Notes: a model not told the origin generated them from the letters alone. A stretch of 56,775 nucleotides of DNA from Rhizobium sp. Q54 (GCA_945861155.1 CAMATN010000014.1:1-56775); one strand, 5' to 3'. Positions 41,169 to 49,283 are shown, counted from the stretch's first letter. Made by a program: numbers and translations.

Positions 41169-42317
41169 ATGAGCACCCCGTTTCGCTTCGATCCGATCGA
41201 GCTGCCCGCCGAATGCGAGGCGCTGCGCCAAGAGGTGCGCGCCTTTATCGCGGATGAGCTGGGCGCGGGGCGATGGGTCCCGAACAGCGATTTCGGGTCG
41301 CATCGCGCCGCCGATTTCAGCCGCCGCCTCGGCGCCCGCGGCTGGATCGGCATGACCTGGCCGAAGCGCTACGGCGGCGCCGAGCGCAGTTTTCTCGAGC
41401 GCTACACCGTCACCGAGGAACTCCTTGCCGCCGGCGCGCCGGTCGGCTGCCATTGGATCGCCGACCGGCAGAGCGGGCCGTTGCTACTGCGCTACGGCAG
41501 CGACGCGCAGCGCGAGCAGTTTCTGCCCGGTATCACGCGCGGCGAGATTTTTTTCGCGATCGGCATGAGCGAACCGGATTCGGGCTCCGATCTCGCCTCG
41601 ATCCGCACCCGCGCGACTCCGGCCTGCGGCGGGTACGAGGTTACCGGCGCCAAGGTGTGGACGAGCTATGCGCACGAATCGCATTACGCGATCACGCTGG
41701 TGCGCACCGGTCCGGCCGAAGCCGACCGCCATCGCGGGCTGACGCAGCTGATTCTCGACCTGACAGCCCCGGGGGTGACGATCCGGCCGATCCACAACCT
41801 GGCCGGCGAGCATGATTTCAACGAAATCGTACTCGACCGCGTCTTCGTGCCGAGCGGGATGCTGGTCGGCCAGGAGGGCGAAGGCTGGCGCCAGGTCACC
41901 AGCGAACTGGCTTTCGAGCGCAGCGGCCCCGAGCGTTTCCTGAGTTCCCACCAGGTCCTGTGCGGGCTGGTTGGGCGCGCCGGGGCAAACCCCGAGCCAG
42001 CGCAAGGCGAGGCCCTGGGCCGCATGGCGGCGCGGCTGTGGACGCTACGCCAGATGTCGTTGTCGGTCGCCGGCATGCTGCAGGCCGGCGAGAGCCCCAA
42101 TCTCGAAGCGGCGCTGGTCAAGGATCTCGGCGGCGCCTACGAGCGCGGCATTCCCGAGCGCGCGCGGGAATTGGCGCGGCGCAGTCGCGGCGCCGCAACG
42201 GACCGCTTCGAGGCGGCGCTGGCCGAGGCGATCCTGCACGCGCCGTCCTGGACGTTACGCGGCGGCACGCGCGAGATTCTGCGCGGCATCATCGCGCGCG
42301 GGCTGGGCCTGCGCTGA
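41169..42317 (+). CDS. Acyl-CoA dehydrogenase, large partner of a pair
   Basis: A 382-residue acyl-CoA dehydrogenase with FFAIGMSEPDSGSDLASIRT, YEVTGAKVWTSYAHESHYAI, and ending WTLRGGTREILRGIIARGLGL. The GGT in place of EGT is the wording seen in FadE-type heterotetramer partners, for example those for steroid side chains, where the catalytic Glu is positioned differently. The gene ends in TGATG, so the next acyl-CoA dehydrogenase begins on the last base of its stop. The pair probably forms an alpha2beta2 dehydrogenase for a bulky or cyclic acyl-CoA; substrate is unknown. Confidence 0.88.
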   Translation: MSTPFRFDPIELPAECEALRQEVRAFIADELGAGRWVPNSDFGSHRAADFSRRLGARGWIGMTWPKRYGGAERSFLERYTVTEELLAAGAPVGCHWIADRQSGPLLLRYGSDAQREQFLPGITRGEIFFAIGMSEPDSGSDLASIRTRATPACGGYEVTGAKVWTSYAHESHYAITLVRTGPAEADRHRGLTQLILDLTAPGVTIRPIHNLAGEHDFNEIVLDRVFVPSGMLVGQEGEGWRQVTSELAFERSGPERFLSSHQVLCGLVGRAGANPEPAQGEALGRMAARLWTLRQMSLSVAGMLQAGESPNLEAALVKDLGGAYERGIPERARELARRSRGAATDRFEAALAEAILHAPSWTLRGGTREILRGIIARGLGLR

Positions 42318-43306
42318 TGTCCGACACGATCCTCTATGACAGCGCGATGCGCCTCTTTGGCGACCATGTGTCGCCGCGGATCCTTGCCGCCGCCGAAACC
42401 GGTTCCTGGGCCGGCCCGCTATGGGATGCGGTAACCGAGGCCGGCTATCTCGACGTTCTGGTCGAGGGCCCGGGCGGCATGGTCGAGGCGACGACGATCC
42501 TGCGGGCTGCCGGCCACCACGCGGCGCCGATCCCGCTGCCCGAAACCATGCTGGCGCGCTGGCTGTGCGCCGCGGCGGGAGTTGAGGCGCCGGCCGGGTC
42601 GCTGACCATCGCATTACTCAACCCCGGCGACCCGATTGGCCGGGCCGGGCCGGCGCCGTGGGGCAGAACGGCGATTGCGCTGGCGGTCGTCGCCGGTTCG
42701 ACGCTTTGTCTGGCGGGGCGCGATCAGGTCCGCTTCGAGCCCGGTCGCAACCTCGCCGGCGAACCGCGCGATCGGCTCCTCGGCATAGTGTCGGCGCCGC
42801 CGGTACCGCTGTCCGGCGCGGTCTCGGCCGAGACCGTCCGCGGGATCGGCGCGTTGATGCGCTCGGCGCAGATGGCCGGAGCGATGGAGGCGGCGCTCGA
42901 GCTATCGACCCGCTACGCCAACGACCGGGTCCAGTTCGGCCGGGCGATCGGCAAATTCCAGGCGATCCAGCAGCAGATGGCGTTGCTCGCCGAGGAGGCG
43001 GCGGCGGCGCTCGTCGCGGTCGAGAGCGCGGCGCGCAGTGTCGCCGGGGCGCGACCTTCGGCCGAGCTGGCGGTCGCGGCGGCGAAAATCCGCACCGGGG
43101 AAGCGGCCGGCAGCGTCGCCGAGATCGCGCATCAAGTGCACGGCGCGATTGGCTTTACCGCGGAACATTCCTTGCACCACCTGACGCGGCGGTTGTGGTC
43201 GTGGCGCGATGAGTTCGGCGACGAGGCCTATTGGGCGGCGGCCCTCGGGCGGCGGGTGGCGGCGGCCGGCCCCGAGGGGTTGTGGAACCTGATCACGAGA
43301 CCCTGA
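42317..43306 (+). CDS. Acyl-CoA dehydrogenase, smaller partner
   Basis: A 329-residue acyl-CoA dehydrogenase-like protein. The N-terminal SDTILYDSAMRLFGDHVSPRIL and middle are diverged, the C-terminal four-helix part is clear (YANDRVQFGRAIGKFQAIQQQMALLAEEAAAALVAVESA, AHQVHGAIGFTAEHSLHHLTRRLWSW). The usual EGT motif is missing and the FAD-binding phrases are weak, as in the small subunits of heterotetrameric acyl-CoA dehydrogenases. It overlaps the 41169 gene by one base (TGATG), confirming coupled expression and probably 1:1 assembly. Confidence 0.85.
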   Translation: MSDTILYDSAMRLFGDHVSPRILAAAETGSWAGPLWDAVTEAGYLDVLVEGPGGMVEATTILRAAGHHAAPIPLPETMLARWLCAAAGVEAPAGSLTIALLNPGDPIGRAGPAPWGRTAIALAVVAGSTLCLAGRDQVRFEPGRNLAGEPRDRLLGIVSAPPVPLSGAVSAETVRGIGALMRSAQMAGAMEAALELSTRYANDRVQFGRAIGKFQAIQQQMALLAEEAAAALVAVESAARSVAGARPSAELAVAAAKIRTGEAAGSVAEIAHQVHGAIGFTAEHSLHHLTRRLWSWRDEFGDEAYWAAALGRRVAAAGPEGLWNLITRP

Positions 43307-43323
43307 ACCAGAAGGGAAGAACG

Positions 43324-44265
43324 ATGTCGCAGCACCATACCGTGCCGTGCCGGCCCGATCATTGCCATTGGGGGTTTTTCGACGCGGCGCTGACGCCGGT
43401 CGTGACGGTCGCGTCGGGCGACACCGTCTCAATCGACTGCGTGTCGGGCGGCCGCGATATTTTGCCGTCCGATCCCGCCTTCGAGATCCTCGCCGACCAT
43501 CGCGCGATCCACGGAGCGCTGACCCCGCGGCTTGGCGCTCACATCCTGACCGGACCGGTCGCGGTCGACGGGGCGATGCCGGGCGATGTCTTGCAGATCG
43601 ATATCCTGTCGATCGAGCCGCGGCAGAATTGGGGCTACACCCGCATGCGGCCGCTCGCCGGCACATTGCCCGGGGATTTCCCGATGCACCGGCTCTGGCA
43701 CAGCGGCATCGACCGCCAGCGCGGCGTCGCGACGCTGCCATGGGGTCTGGAGATCGATCTGGCGCCGTTTTTTGGTGTCATGGGGGTCGCGCCGCCGCCG
43801 GTCTACGGCGCCTGCACCTCGATCGTGCCGCGCGAATTCGGGGGCAACATGGATTTGAAGGAGCTGGTTGCCGGAACCACGCTCTATCTGCCGATCTGGA
43901 CCGAGGGCGCGCTATTCTCGGTCGGCGACGGGCACGGGGTCCAGGGCGATGGCGAAGTCTGTGTCACCGCGCTTGAAACCGCGCTTGCCGGCACGTTCCG
44001 GCTGACGCTCCGCCGGGATCTGAAATTCACCCTTCCCCGTGCCGAAACGCCGTCGCACCACATCACGATGGCGTTCAACGAGGACCTCGACGACGCGGCG
44101 AAGGACGCGCTGCGCGAGATGATCATCCTGATCGGCGAGCGCATGGGGCTCGACGCCGCCGATTCTTACATGTTCGCCAGCCTTGCGGTCGACATGCGGG
44201 TAACCCAACTGGTCGACGGCAACAAGGGCATCCACGCAATGCTGCCGAAACGCTACGCGCCCTAA
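43324..44265 (+). CDS. Acetamidase/formamidase family protein
   Basis: A 313-residue FmdA/AmdA-family amidohydrolase. Family phrases: HHTVPCRPDHCHWGFFDAAL, VDGAMPGDVLQIDILSIEP, FFGVMGVAPP, FGGNMDLKELVAGTTLYLPIWTEGALFSVGDGHGVQGDGEVCVTALE. The NMD, GD-H-QGDGE-C set carries the expected metal and catalytic residues. It would release ammonia from a short amide, though many family members act on unknown amides. It follows the acyl-CoA dehydrogenase pair by 17 bases and probably shares their transcript. The next gene has its own promoter. Confidence 0.87.
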   Translation: MSQHHTVPCRPDHCHWGFFDAALTPVVTVASGDTVSIDCVSGGRDILPSDPAFEILADHRAIHGALTPRLGAHILTGPVAVDGAMPGDVLQIDILSIEPRQNWGYTRMRPLAGTLPGDFPMHRLWHSGIDRQRGVATLPWGLEIDLAPFFGVMGVAPPPVYGACTSIVPREFGGNMDLKELVAGTTLYLPIWTEGALFSVGDGHGVQGDGEVCVTALETALAGTFRLTLRRDLKFTLPRAETPSHHITMAFNEDLDDAAKDALREMIILIGERMGLDAADSYMFASLAVDMRVTQLVDGNKGIHAMLPKRYAP

Positions 44266-44288
44266 AGCGCTGACAGACGCATCAATCC

Positions 44289-44317
44289 CTGGCAGGCGGC
44301 GCACGTCATGGTATACT
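44289..44317 (+). promoter_or_regulatory. Sigma-70-like promoter of the selenoprotein gene
   Basis: CTGGCA (44289-44294), a 17-base spacer and TATACT (44312-44317) match the -35/-10 consensus at 4 and 5 of 6 positions with ideal spacing. The ATG follows 30 bases after the -10 box. It gives this small gene its own start after the acetamidase-like gene. Confidence 0.6.
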
Positions 44318-44346
44318 AGAAGCCCGTTTAACCCGCGGAGGACGTA

Positions 44347-44571
44347 ATGAAAATCACGATCGAGTGGTGCAAGCCTTGAAACTATGAACCGCGCGCTCTC
44401 CGTGCGAGGGCAATGCTGGTCGAGCAGTCCGGCGCCGAGGTCGATCTGGTCCCCGGAGTGGCCGGAGTATTCGAGATCACGGTAGACGGTCGGCTCGCCT
44501 TCTCAAAAAAACAGACCGGCCGGTTTCCTACCGATGAGGAAATCAACGCGATCGGAGCCGGAAGTTCTTGA
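44347..44571 (+). CDS. SelW/Rdx-family selenoprotein with in-frame UGA (Sec11)
   Basis: A 74-residue thioredoxin-like Rdx protein if the TGA at 44377-44379 is read as selenocysteine. It begins MKITIEWCKP, then Sec11, and continues NYEPRALRARAMLVEQ, SGAEVDLVPGVAGVFEITVD and GRLAFSKKQTGRFPTDEEIN. This is the SelW/SelT/SelH pattern: strand-CxxU-NYxPRA helix, acidic strand, G-x-GVFE strand, and the ending phrase F-KK-TGRFP. Cys8 and Sec11 form the CxxU redox pair; relatives have Cys there. It has GGAGGA four bases before the ATG, a promoter (44289-44317), a SECIS-like hairpin just after the UGA and a terminator. Ordinary annotation misses it because no frame of this length begins with the ATG. 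The alternative, a Cys-to-stop pseudogene, is less likely since everything else is intact. A short thiol oxidoreductase of unknown partner. Confidence 0.85.
44388..44420 (+). promoter_or_regulatory. Candidate bacterial SECIS element
   Basis: The RNA after the UGA folds into a stem: ACC/GGU at the base, then GCG/UGC, an internal loop, and GCUCUC (44395-44400) pairing with GAGGGC (44406-44411) under a CGUGC loop. The apical G and U (44402-44403) are 22-23 bases after the UGA. This placement and loop resemble the fdhF SECIS recognised by SelB (G23-U24 there). Sequence-drawn fold; energy not computed. Confidence 0.65.
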
Positions 44572-44581
44572 CCGATGCAAC

Positions 44582-44621
44582 GATGGCAAGGCGAGCAGCT
44601 TCGCCTGCCATCCGTTTTATT
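44582..44621 (+). terminator. Intrinsic terminator after the selenoprotein gene
   Basis: GATGGC-A-AGGCGA (44582-44594) pairs with TCGCCT-GCCATC (44601-44612): twelve pairs and one bulged A around a six-base loop, followed by CGTTTTATT. It starts 11 bases after the selenoprotein stop codon and separates it from the Flp pilin gene. Confidence 0.75.
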
Positions 44622-44648
44622 CGGGCTCGTCCGGCAGGAGTTATACAG

Positions 44649-44810
44649 ATGCTTGCCATTCTAAGTAAACTTGTCGAAAATGAGGAGGGCGCAACGGCGA
44701 TCGAATATGGCCTGATCGCTGCGTTGATCGCGGTTGCGGCGATTGCCGCGTTTCAGCTGGTCGGGACCAATTTGAGCGCGACTTTTAACAACATCGCCGG
44801 GCAGCTCTAA
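44649..44810 (+). CDS. Flp/Fap type IVb pilin (copy 1)
   Basis: A 53-residue Flp pilin, the main subunit of Tad (tight adherence) pili. Layout: short leader MLAILSKLVENE with a Glu-rich join, then the hydrophobic helix GATAIEYGLIAALIAVAAIA and a polar end (AFQLVGTNLSATFNNIAGQL). The G-A-T-A-I-E-Y motif is the prepilin peptidase site region with the conserved Glu and Tyr of class IVb pilins. ATG at 44649 has AGGAG eight bases upstream; the longer in-frame extension at 44568 is not supported. No tad secretion genes are in the window. Near-identical to copy 2 at 49122-49283. Confidence 0.92.
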   Translation: MLAILSKLVENEEGATAIEYGLIAALIAVAAIAAFQLVGTNLSATFNNIAGQL

Positions 44811-44918
44811 AGGAATTTTCGCCTGGATCGTTGTTGCAATTGCTCGGCGGCGCGGGCGCCGCCAAGCCGCGACCTCACTGCTAGAGCACGATCACTTAAG
44901 CTCGAAGCACCCTCGATA

Positions 44919-44996
44919 CGTCACCCCCGCGAAAGCGCGGGTCCAGGGGAAGCGGCACCGCTTTTGCCCTGGATTCCCGCTTTCGCGGGAATGACG
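44919..44996. repeat. Imperfect inverted repeat
   Basis: Arms beginning CGTCACCCCCGCG and ending CGCGGGAATGACG, with a central AAGCGG-CACCGCTT hairpin, span about 78 bases between the Flp pilin and rpiA genes. Same general wording (CCCGCTTTCGCGGGAATGACG) as dispersed MITE/REP elements elsewhere in the window (16376-16438). Confidence 0.65.
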
Positions 44997-45036
44997 AACT
45001 CTTGAAGCGATGCTATCTGCCCCGATCATGCTTTAG

Positions 45037-45064
45037 ATTGGCGGGTCATGATTGGCGGGTCATG
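45037..45064. repeat. 14-bp tandem duplication at the rpiA stop
   Basis: ATTGGCGGGTCATG is present twice in a row and covers the rpiA stop codon. Without the duplication the frame would run two residues further (TRQSKA), so the duplication moved the stop slightly upstream. Confidence 0.9.
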
Positions 45065-45738
45065 ATCCTGATCCCGCTCTCCGACGCGACGATCACGGCG
45101 GAGCTGCGGCCGGCAAACAGACCGTTCTCGACGACCCCGACGGTCATGTTGATCAGCCGCTCGGTTTGCTGGGCATCCTCGATCGGGGCAAAGCGGCAGT
45201 CGAGGATCAGATTGCCGCCATCGGTGACGAAGGGAAGGCCATCGCTTTGGCGCAGCACGGGTTCGGCGCCGAGCCTTTCGAGCGCCGCCGCGGTCGCCTG
45301 CCAGCCGAAGCGGGCGACCTCGACCGGGATCGGGGTGTGCTCGCCGAGCCGGTCGACCAGCTTTTCGTCGTCGACGACGACGATAAAGCGCCGGCTCGCC
45401 GCGGCGACGATCTTCTCCCGCAACAGCGCGCCGCCGCGGCCCTTGATCAAATCGAGACGCGTGCGCTCGACCTCATCGGCGCCGTCGATCGCCAGGTCGA
45501 TATGGCGATGCTCGGCAAAACTGGTGAGCGGTATGCCGAGCCGGCAGGCCAATTCGGCGGTATGCTCGGATGTCGGAATGGCCACGATCCGGAGCCCACC
45601 GGCGATCCGAGCCGCCAGCCGCTCGATCACGAACCCGGCGGTCGAGCCGGTGCCAAGACCGAGCACCATCCCGCTCTCGACGAACTCGACCGCGCGGTCA
45701 GCCGCGGCGCGCTTCAGGCGATCGCGATCGATGCTCAC
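45046..45738 (-). CDS. rpiA: Ribose-5-phosphate isomerase A
   Basis: A 230-residue isomerase of ribose-5-phosphate and ribulose-5-phosphate. Motifs: GLGTGSTAGFVIERLAARI (phosphate loop), PTSEHTAELACRLGI, IDLAIDGADEVERTRLDLIKGRGGALLREKIVA with catalytic Asp and Lys, and FVTDGGNLILDCRF. Length is standard. It is nine bases after rpe on the same strand, so the two pentose-phosphate isomerases are likely co-transcribed; its product, ribulose-5-phosphate, is also the substrate for KdsD at 29048. Confidence 0.95.
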   Translation of the reverse strand: MSIDRDRLKRAAADRAVEFVESGMVLGLGTGSTAGFVIERLAARIAGGLRIVAIPTSEHTAELACRLGIPLTSFAEHRHIDLAIDGADEVERTRLDLIKGRGGALLREKIVAAASRRFIVVVDDEKLVDRLGEHTPIPVEVARFGWQATAAALERLGAEPVLRQSDGLPFVTDGGNLILDCRFAPIEDAQQTERLINMTVGVVENGLFAGRSSAVIVASESGIRIMTRQS

Positions 45739-45747
45739 CCGGCCCGC

Positions 45748-46449
45748 TCAATCCGTGCCGGGCGGCGCCGAATGGCGGATCGCCGCGATCGCCGCGCCGT
45801 AATCGGCCGCGCCAAAGACCGCCGAACCGGCCACGATCGCGGTCGCCCCGGCCTCGATCACTCGCCACGCATTGCCGCCGCTCAACCCGCCATCGACCTC
45901 GATCACCGGATCGAGCCCGCGCTCGTCGCACAGGAGCCGCAAGGCGCGGATCTTCGGCACCACCGACGGCAGGAATTGCTGGCCGCCAAAACCTGGATTG
46001 ACGCTCATCACCAGCACGATATCGCACAGATCGAGCACTTCGGCGATCTGTACCAGCGGCGTCGCCGGGTTCAGCACGACGCCGGCGGTCTTCCCGAGCT
46101 CGCGGATCCGCGACAGCGTGCGGTGGAGATGCACGGTGGCGGCCGGCTCGCAATGCACCATCAGGTGGTCGGCGCCGGCCCGCGCGAAATCATCGATGTA
46201 GCGCTCGGGTTCGACGATCATCAGATGCACGTCGAGCGGCTTTGCCGTGACCCGGCGCACCGCCTCGACGATGACCGGGCCGATCGTCAGATTGGGCACG
46301 AAGCGGCCGTCCATCACATCGACATGGATCCAATCGGCCCCGGCCGCGTCGACGGCGCGCACTTCCTCGCCGAGCCGCGCGAAATCGGCGGACAGGATCG
46401 ACGGCGCGACGAGGAGCGGTTTGGTCAATGGGCCGTCGCCGGATGACAT
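45748..46449 (-). CDS. rpe: Ribulose-phosphate 3-epimerase
   Basis: A 233-residue TIM-barrel epimerase that interconverts ribulose-5-phosphate and xylulose-5-phosphate. Metal and catalytic phrases: [64 protein letters not shown] and [13 protein letters not shown]. All catalytic Asp/His positions appear kept. Lies upstream of rpiA with a nine-base gap. An SDR gene follows on the same strand beyond a short gap of about 33 bases, which may or may not share the promoter. Confidence 0.96.
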   Translation of the reverse strand: MSSGDGPLTKPLLVAPSILSADFARLGEEVRAVDAAGADWIHVDVMDGRFVPNLTIGPVIVEAVRRVTAKPLDVHLMIVEPERYIDDFARAGADHLMVHCEPAATVHLHRTLSRIRELGKTAGVVLNPATPLVQIAEVLDLCDIVLVMSVNPGFGGQQFLPSVVPKIRALRLLCDERGLDPVIEVDGGLSGGNAWRVIEAGATAIVAGSAVFGAADYGAAIAAIRHSAPPGTD

Positions 46450-46482
46450 GTTCGGTGCGAGCGTCTGAATCGTACCACCAGC

Positions 46483-47244
46483 CTAGAACTGCACGCGCTG
46501 GGTCAGTGCGCCGTCGATGATCAGGTTGGTGCCGGTGATGAAGCTGGCGCGCGGGCTCGCCAGGAAGACGACCGCGCTCGCCACTTCCTCGGGGGTCCCC
46601 ATGCGGCCCATCGGGTTGCGCGCCAGCATCTGGCCGAACATCTCCGGGTTGCGCTCACGGACCAAATCCCACACGCCGCCCTCGAAAAAGACATTGCCGG
46701 GGGAGACGATGTTGGCCCGGATGTTCTTGGCCGCGAGATTGCGGGCGAGCCCCTTGACGTAGGGCAGCAGCGCTGCCTTGACCGCCGCATAGGAACGAGT
46801 CGGACCATAGATCTCCGCCATCGCCGTGCTGCCTATGACGACGATCGACCCCGCCTGCGAGCCTTCGATGACGGGCAGCGCGGCCTCGATCCCGAATACC
46901 GTGCTCATCACGTCGATCTCGAAGCCGCGGCGCCACGCCGCCTCGTCCATGCCCTGGGCCAGCGCGCTGACATTGGCGACAAAGATGTCGAGGCCGCCCA
47001 GCGCCGCGCTCGCCTCGGCGATCCAGCCGCGCAGCGCCGCGAGATCGGCGACATCGACCGCGCCCCCGGTCGCCTTGACCCCGGTGCGGGTCAACGCGGC
47101 GACGGTTTCGTCGACCGCGCCGCGGTTGCGCGCGCAGATCGCGACGTCGCAGCCTTCGGCGGCGAGCAGGTTCGCGACCGCACGGCCGATGCCGCGAGTG
47201 CCGCCGGTGACAATCGCCTTCTTGCCTTTCAGTCCGAGATCCAT
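46483..47244 (-). CDS. Short-chain dehydrogenase/reductase
   Basis: A 253-residue SDR: the NAD(P) motif VTGGTRGIGRAVANLLAAEG, DVAICARNRG, FVANVSALAQG (in place of NNAG), and the catalytic Ser...YxxxK in VIGSTAMAEIYGPTRSYAAVKAALLPYVKGLA. The C-terminus (GTPEEVASAVVFLASPRASFITGTNLIIDGAL) is typical of classical SDRs that oxidise secondary alcohols. The NVS in place of NNAG is a modest deviation. Substrate unknown; a role as the missing alcohol dehydrogenase of the BadI-like pathway is possible but distant in position. Divergent from the MFS gene. Confidence 0.9.
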   Translation of the reverse strand: MDLGLKGKKAIVTGGTRGIGRAVANLLAAEGCDVAICARNRGAVDETVAALTRTGVKATGGAVDVADLAALRGWIAEASAALGGLDIFVANVSALAQGMDEAAWRRGFEIDVMSTVFGIEAALPVIEGSQAGSIVVIGSTAMAEIYGPTRSYAAVKAALLPYVKGLARNLAAKNIRANIVSPGNVFFEGGVWDLVRERNPEMFGQMLARNPMGRMGTPEEVASAVVFLASPRASFITGTNLIIDGALTQRVQF

Positions 47245-47405
47245 CGGTGTCGCCGCCCTATCCTGAAAGCGCTCGCGGCGACCCGAACGAAGCGCGCCGC
47301 GATCCGCGAAAGACCGACCCCGGCCGGCCCGCTGCCCGGTACACTACGCCGGCCCGCCCGAGACCAACAACAGCCGCGCCGGCAGGCCTGGAAAATCCCC
47401 GGAAC

Positions 47406-48722
47406 ATGCGCCTCGATCGATCGCCGCTTGCCGCTCTGAGGGCCGCGCTGGGTGCTGTTTTGGGCAGCGCAGGCGGACCGAGAGCCGTCGCCACTGCCGT
47501 CGCCACTGCGCCACCCGCCATCACGTCGCGCTGGGGGGTGCTGGCGAGCCCCGATTTCAGGCTTCTGTGGCTGGTTGGAAACGTCGTATTCGCGGTTCGC
47601 TGGCTCGAAATGCTGGTGGTTGGCGTGTTTGTCTACCAGCACACCGGATCAGCCTTTGCCGTGGCGCTGATGACGCTCCTGCGCATGCTGCCGATGGCGC
47701 TGTTCGGGGCGGTGATCGGCGCCGTCGCCGAACGGGTGGAGCGGCGCAACGCCTTGATCGGTGTCGTGCTGGCGATGCTGGCGACCTCGCTCGGTCTCGC
47801 CGCGCTCGCCTATGCCGGCAGCCTCGCGGTCTGGCACCTGGCCGTCGCCAGCTTCTGCAACGGCATTGCCTGGGCGGCCGACAATCCGGTGCGGCGGGTC
47901 ATGATCGGCGAGGTCGTCGGGCCCGAGCGGATGGGGCCGGCAATGTCGATCGATGTCGGCGCCAACAACGCGAGCCGCATGGTCGGCCCGACGATCGGCG
48001 GTCTGTTGCTTGCGGGCTCGGGGATTTCCGGGGCGCTGACCGTCAGCGTCGTCTGCTATGCGATCGCGCTCGTCGCCGCGATTCGGGTGCGCCACCGCAA
48101 CAGCCTGGGATCGGCCGGGATGGGCACTGTGCTGACGCGCATGGTCGAGGGGTTTGTGCTGGTGCGACGGGACCCCAGGCTGATCGCGACGCTGACGGTC
48201 ACGGTGATCTACAACGTGTTCGGGTGGCCGTTCATCGCGATGATCCCGGTAATCGGGCAGGACAATCTGCACCTCGGCGCGACCGGCATCGGAATCCTCG
48301 CCAGCATGGACGGCCTCGGCGCGTTCTGCGGCGCGATCGCGATCGCGCTCTACGCCAAGCCCGTACACTACGCCCGGCTCTATGTCGGCGGGGTGGCGGC
48401 TTACCTCGTGCTGATAATCGTTTTCGCGCTGGTCCCGAACGTGCCGCTCGCCGGCGCCGCGTTATTGCTGACCGGGGTGTCGGGCGCCGCGTTCAGCGTG
48501 ATGCAGGCGACCCTGATCTATCTCGCGGCCCCTGCCGAGATGCGCAGCCGACTCTATGGCGTTCTGTCGGTCTGCATCGGTTCCGGCCCGATCGGTTTTC
48601 TGGGGCTTGGGATGCTCGCCCATTCGATTGGCGCGTCGTCGGCGACCGCGATCACGGGCGGGCTGGGTCTTTTGGCGCTCGCCGCGTGCTGGCCGTGGTG
48701 GAGGCGAATCGGCACGGGCTGA
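47406..48722 (+). CDS. MFS transporter, EntS-like
   Basis: A 438-residue twelve-helix major facilitator exporter. Helices can be read from residue about 45 (LWLVGNVVFAVRWLEMLVVGVFVYQHTG), with the loop 2-3 motif in VIGAVAERVERRNALIG, through LLLTGVSGAAFSVMQATLIYLAA and the last about residue 430. The pattern VGNVVFAVRWLEMLVVGVF and VMIGEVVGPERMGPAMSID are typical of the EntS/TetV-like exporter branch. Substrate unknown. The first 40 residues are Ala/Arg-rich and may belong to a leader; ATG at 47406 was chosen over a frame starting at 47247 that overlaps the SDR promoter region. Confidence 0.82.
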   Translation: MRLDRSPLAALRAALGAVLGSAGGPRAVATAVATAPPAITSRWGVLASPDFRLLWLVGNVVFAVRWLEMLVVGVFVYQHTGSAFAVALMTLLRMLPMALFGAVIGAVAERVERRNALIGVVLAMLATSLGLAALAYAGSLAVWHLAVASFCNGIAWAADNPVRRVMIGEVVGPERMGPAMSIDVGANNASRMVGPTIGGLLLAGSGISGALTVSVVCYAIALVAAIRVRHRNSLGSAGMGTVLTRMVEGFVLVRRDPRLIATLTVTVIYNVFGWPFIAMIPVIGQDNLHLGATGIGILASMDGLGAFCGAIAIALYAKPVHYARLYVGGVAAYLVLIIVFALVPNVPLAGAALLLTGVSGAAFSVMQATLIYLAAPAEMRSRLYGVLSVCIGSGPIGFLGLGMLAHSIGASSATAITGGLGLLALAACWPWWRRIGTG

Positions 48723-48819
48723 TCTTCGACGGTTGATCGGCTGCGACGGCATACGCGCGGGAACGCAGCCTGGTCGGCGGCGTTGATCCGAACGACGACG
48801 CAGAGCAGGGGCTGGCCCG

Positions 48820-48987
48820 ATGGAAGATCCACAGAAGCTGCGCGACCTGGCCGCGTGGTACCGCGAATTCGCCGAGAAAACCGGCAATCCCGCGATCTGG
48901 GAAGCACGGCTGCGCATGGCCGAGGACCTCGATCTGGAGGCAGGCCGGCTCGAAGGGCGCCAGGCGGCGGTGCTCCAGGTCGGTTGA
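48820..48987 (+). CDS. Small conserved protein, paralogue of 8936-9112
   Basis: A 55-residue protein (MEDPQKLRDLAAWYREFAEK, then TGNPAIWEARLRMAEDLDLE) too short for most gene callers. It matches the 58-residue protein at 8936-9112 almost position for position until the last dozen residues, where the two diverge. An AGGGG lies about eight bases upstream of the ATG. No function known. It is placed between the MFS gene and an inverted Flp pilin. Confidence 0.8.
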   Translation: MEDPQKLRDLAAWYREFAEKTGNPAIWEARLRMAEDLDLEAGRLEGRQAAVLQVG

Positions 48988-49055
48988 CCCGACCGATGGA
49001 ATAATTTCGGCGAGGGTCGGCCGCCCTTCCGTCGCTTGATGTCCCGAAACCGTCG

Positions 49056-49077
49056 ATTGCCGGGGATACCCGGCAAT
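49056..49077. repeat. Hairpin between small gene and Flp copy 2
   Basis: ATTGCCGGG and CCCGGCAAT form a perfect nine-pair stem around GATA, between the plus-strand small gene and the convergent Flp pilin. No T-run is present, so it is a REP-type hairpin with a possible terminator role. Confidence 0.6.
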
Positions 49078-49121
49078 GACGGCAAGGGGTCAGCGACGTC
49101 CAGTCAGGCCGCCGCGTGCGA

Positions 49122-49283
49122 TTACAGATCGCCGGCGATGGTGTTGAAGATGCTGCTCAAATTGGTGCCGACGAGCTGGAACGCGGCGATTGCGGCGACG
49201 GCGATCAATGCGGCGATCAGGCCGTACTCAATCGCGGTGGCGCCGTCTTCGTTCTTAAAAAGCTGTGTCAAATTGCGGATCAT
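49122..49283 (-). CDS. Flp/Fap type IVb pilin (copy 2)
   Basis: A 53-residue Flp pilin almost identical to copy 1 at 44649-44810 over its last 40 residues (GATAIEYGLIAALIAVAAIA, then FQLVGTNLSSIFNTIAGDL) and different in its leader (MIRNLTQLFKNED). GGAGA lies seven bases before the ATG. Opposite in orientation to copy 1 and 4.4 kb away. No other tad genes are close; the pilin probably serves an apparatus encoded elsewhere. Confidence 0.92.
   Translation of the reverse strand: MIRNLTQLFKNEDGATAIEYGLIAALIAVAAIAAFQLVGTNLSSIFNTIAGDL

Noticed and set aside
44377-44379. TGA as an ordinary stop giving a 10-residue peptide or a pseudogene
   Set aside because: The frame after it keeps the full Rdx pattern, and promoter, SD, SECIS-like fold and terminator are intact. 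Still the main alternative to test.
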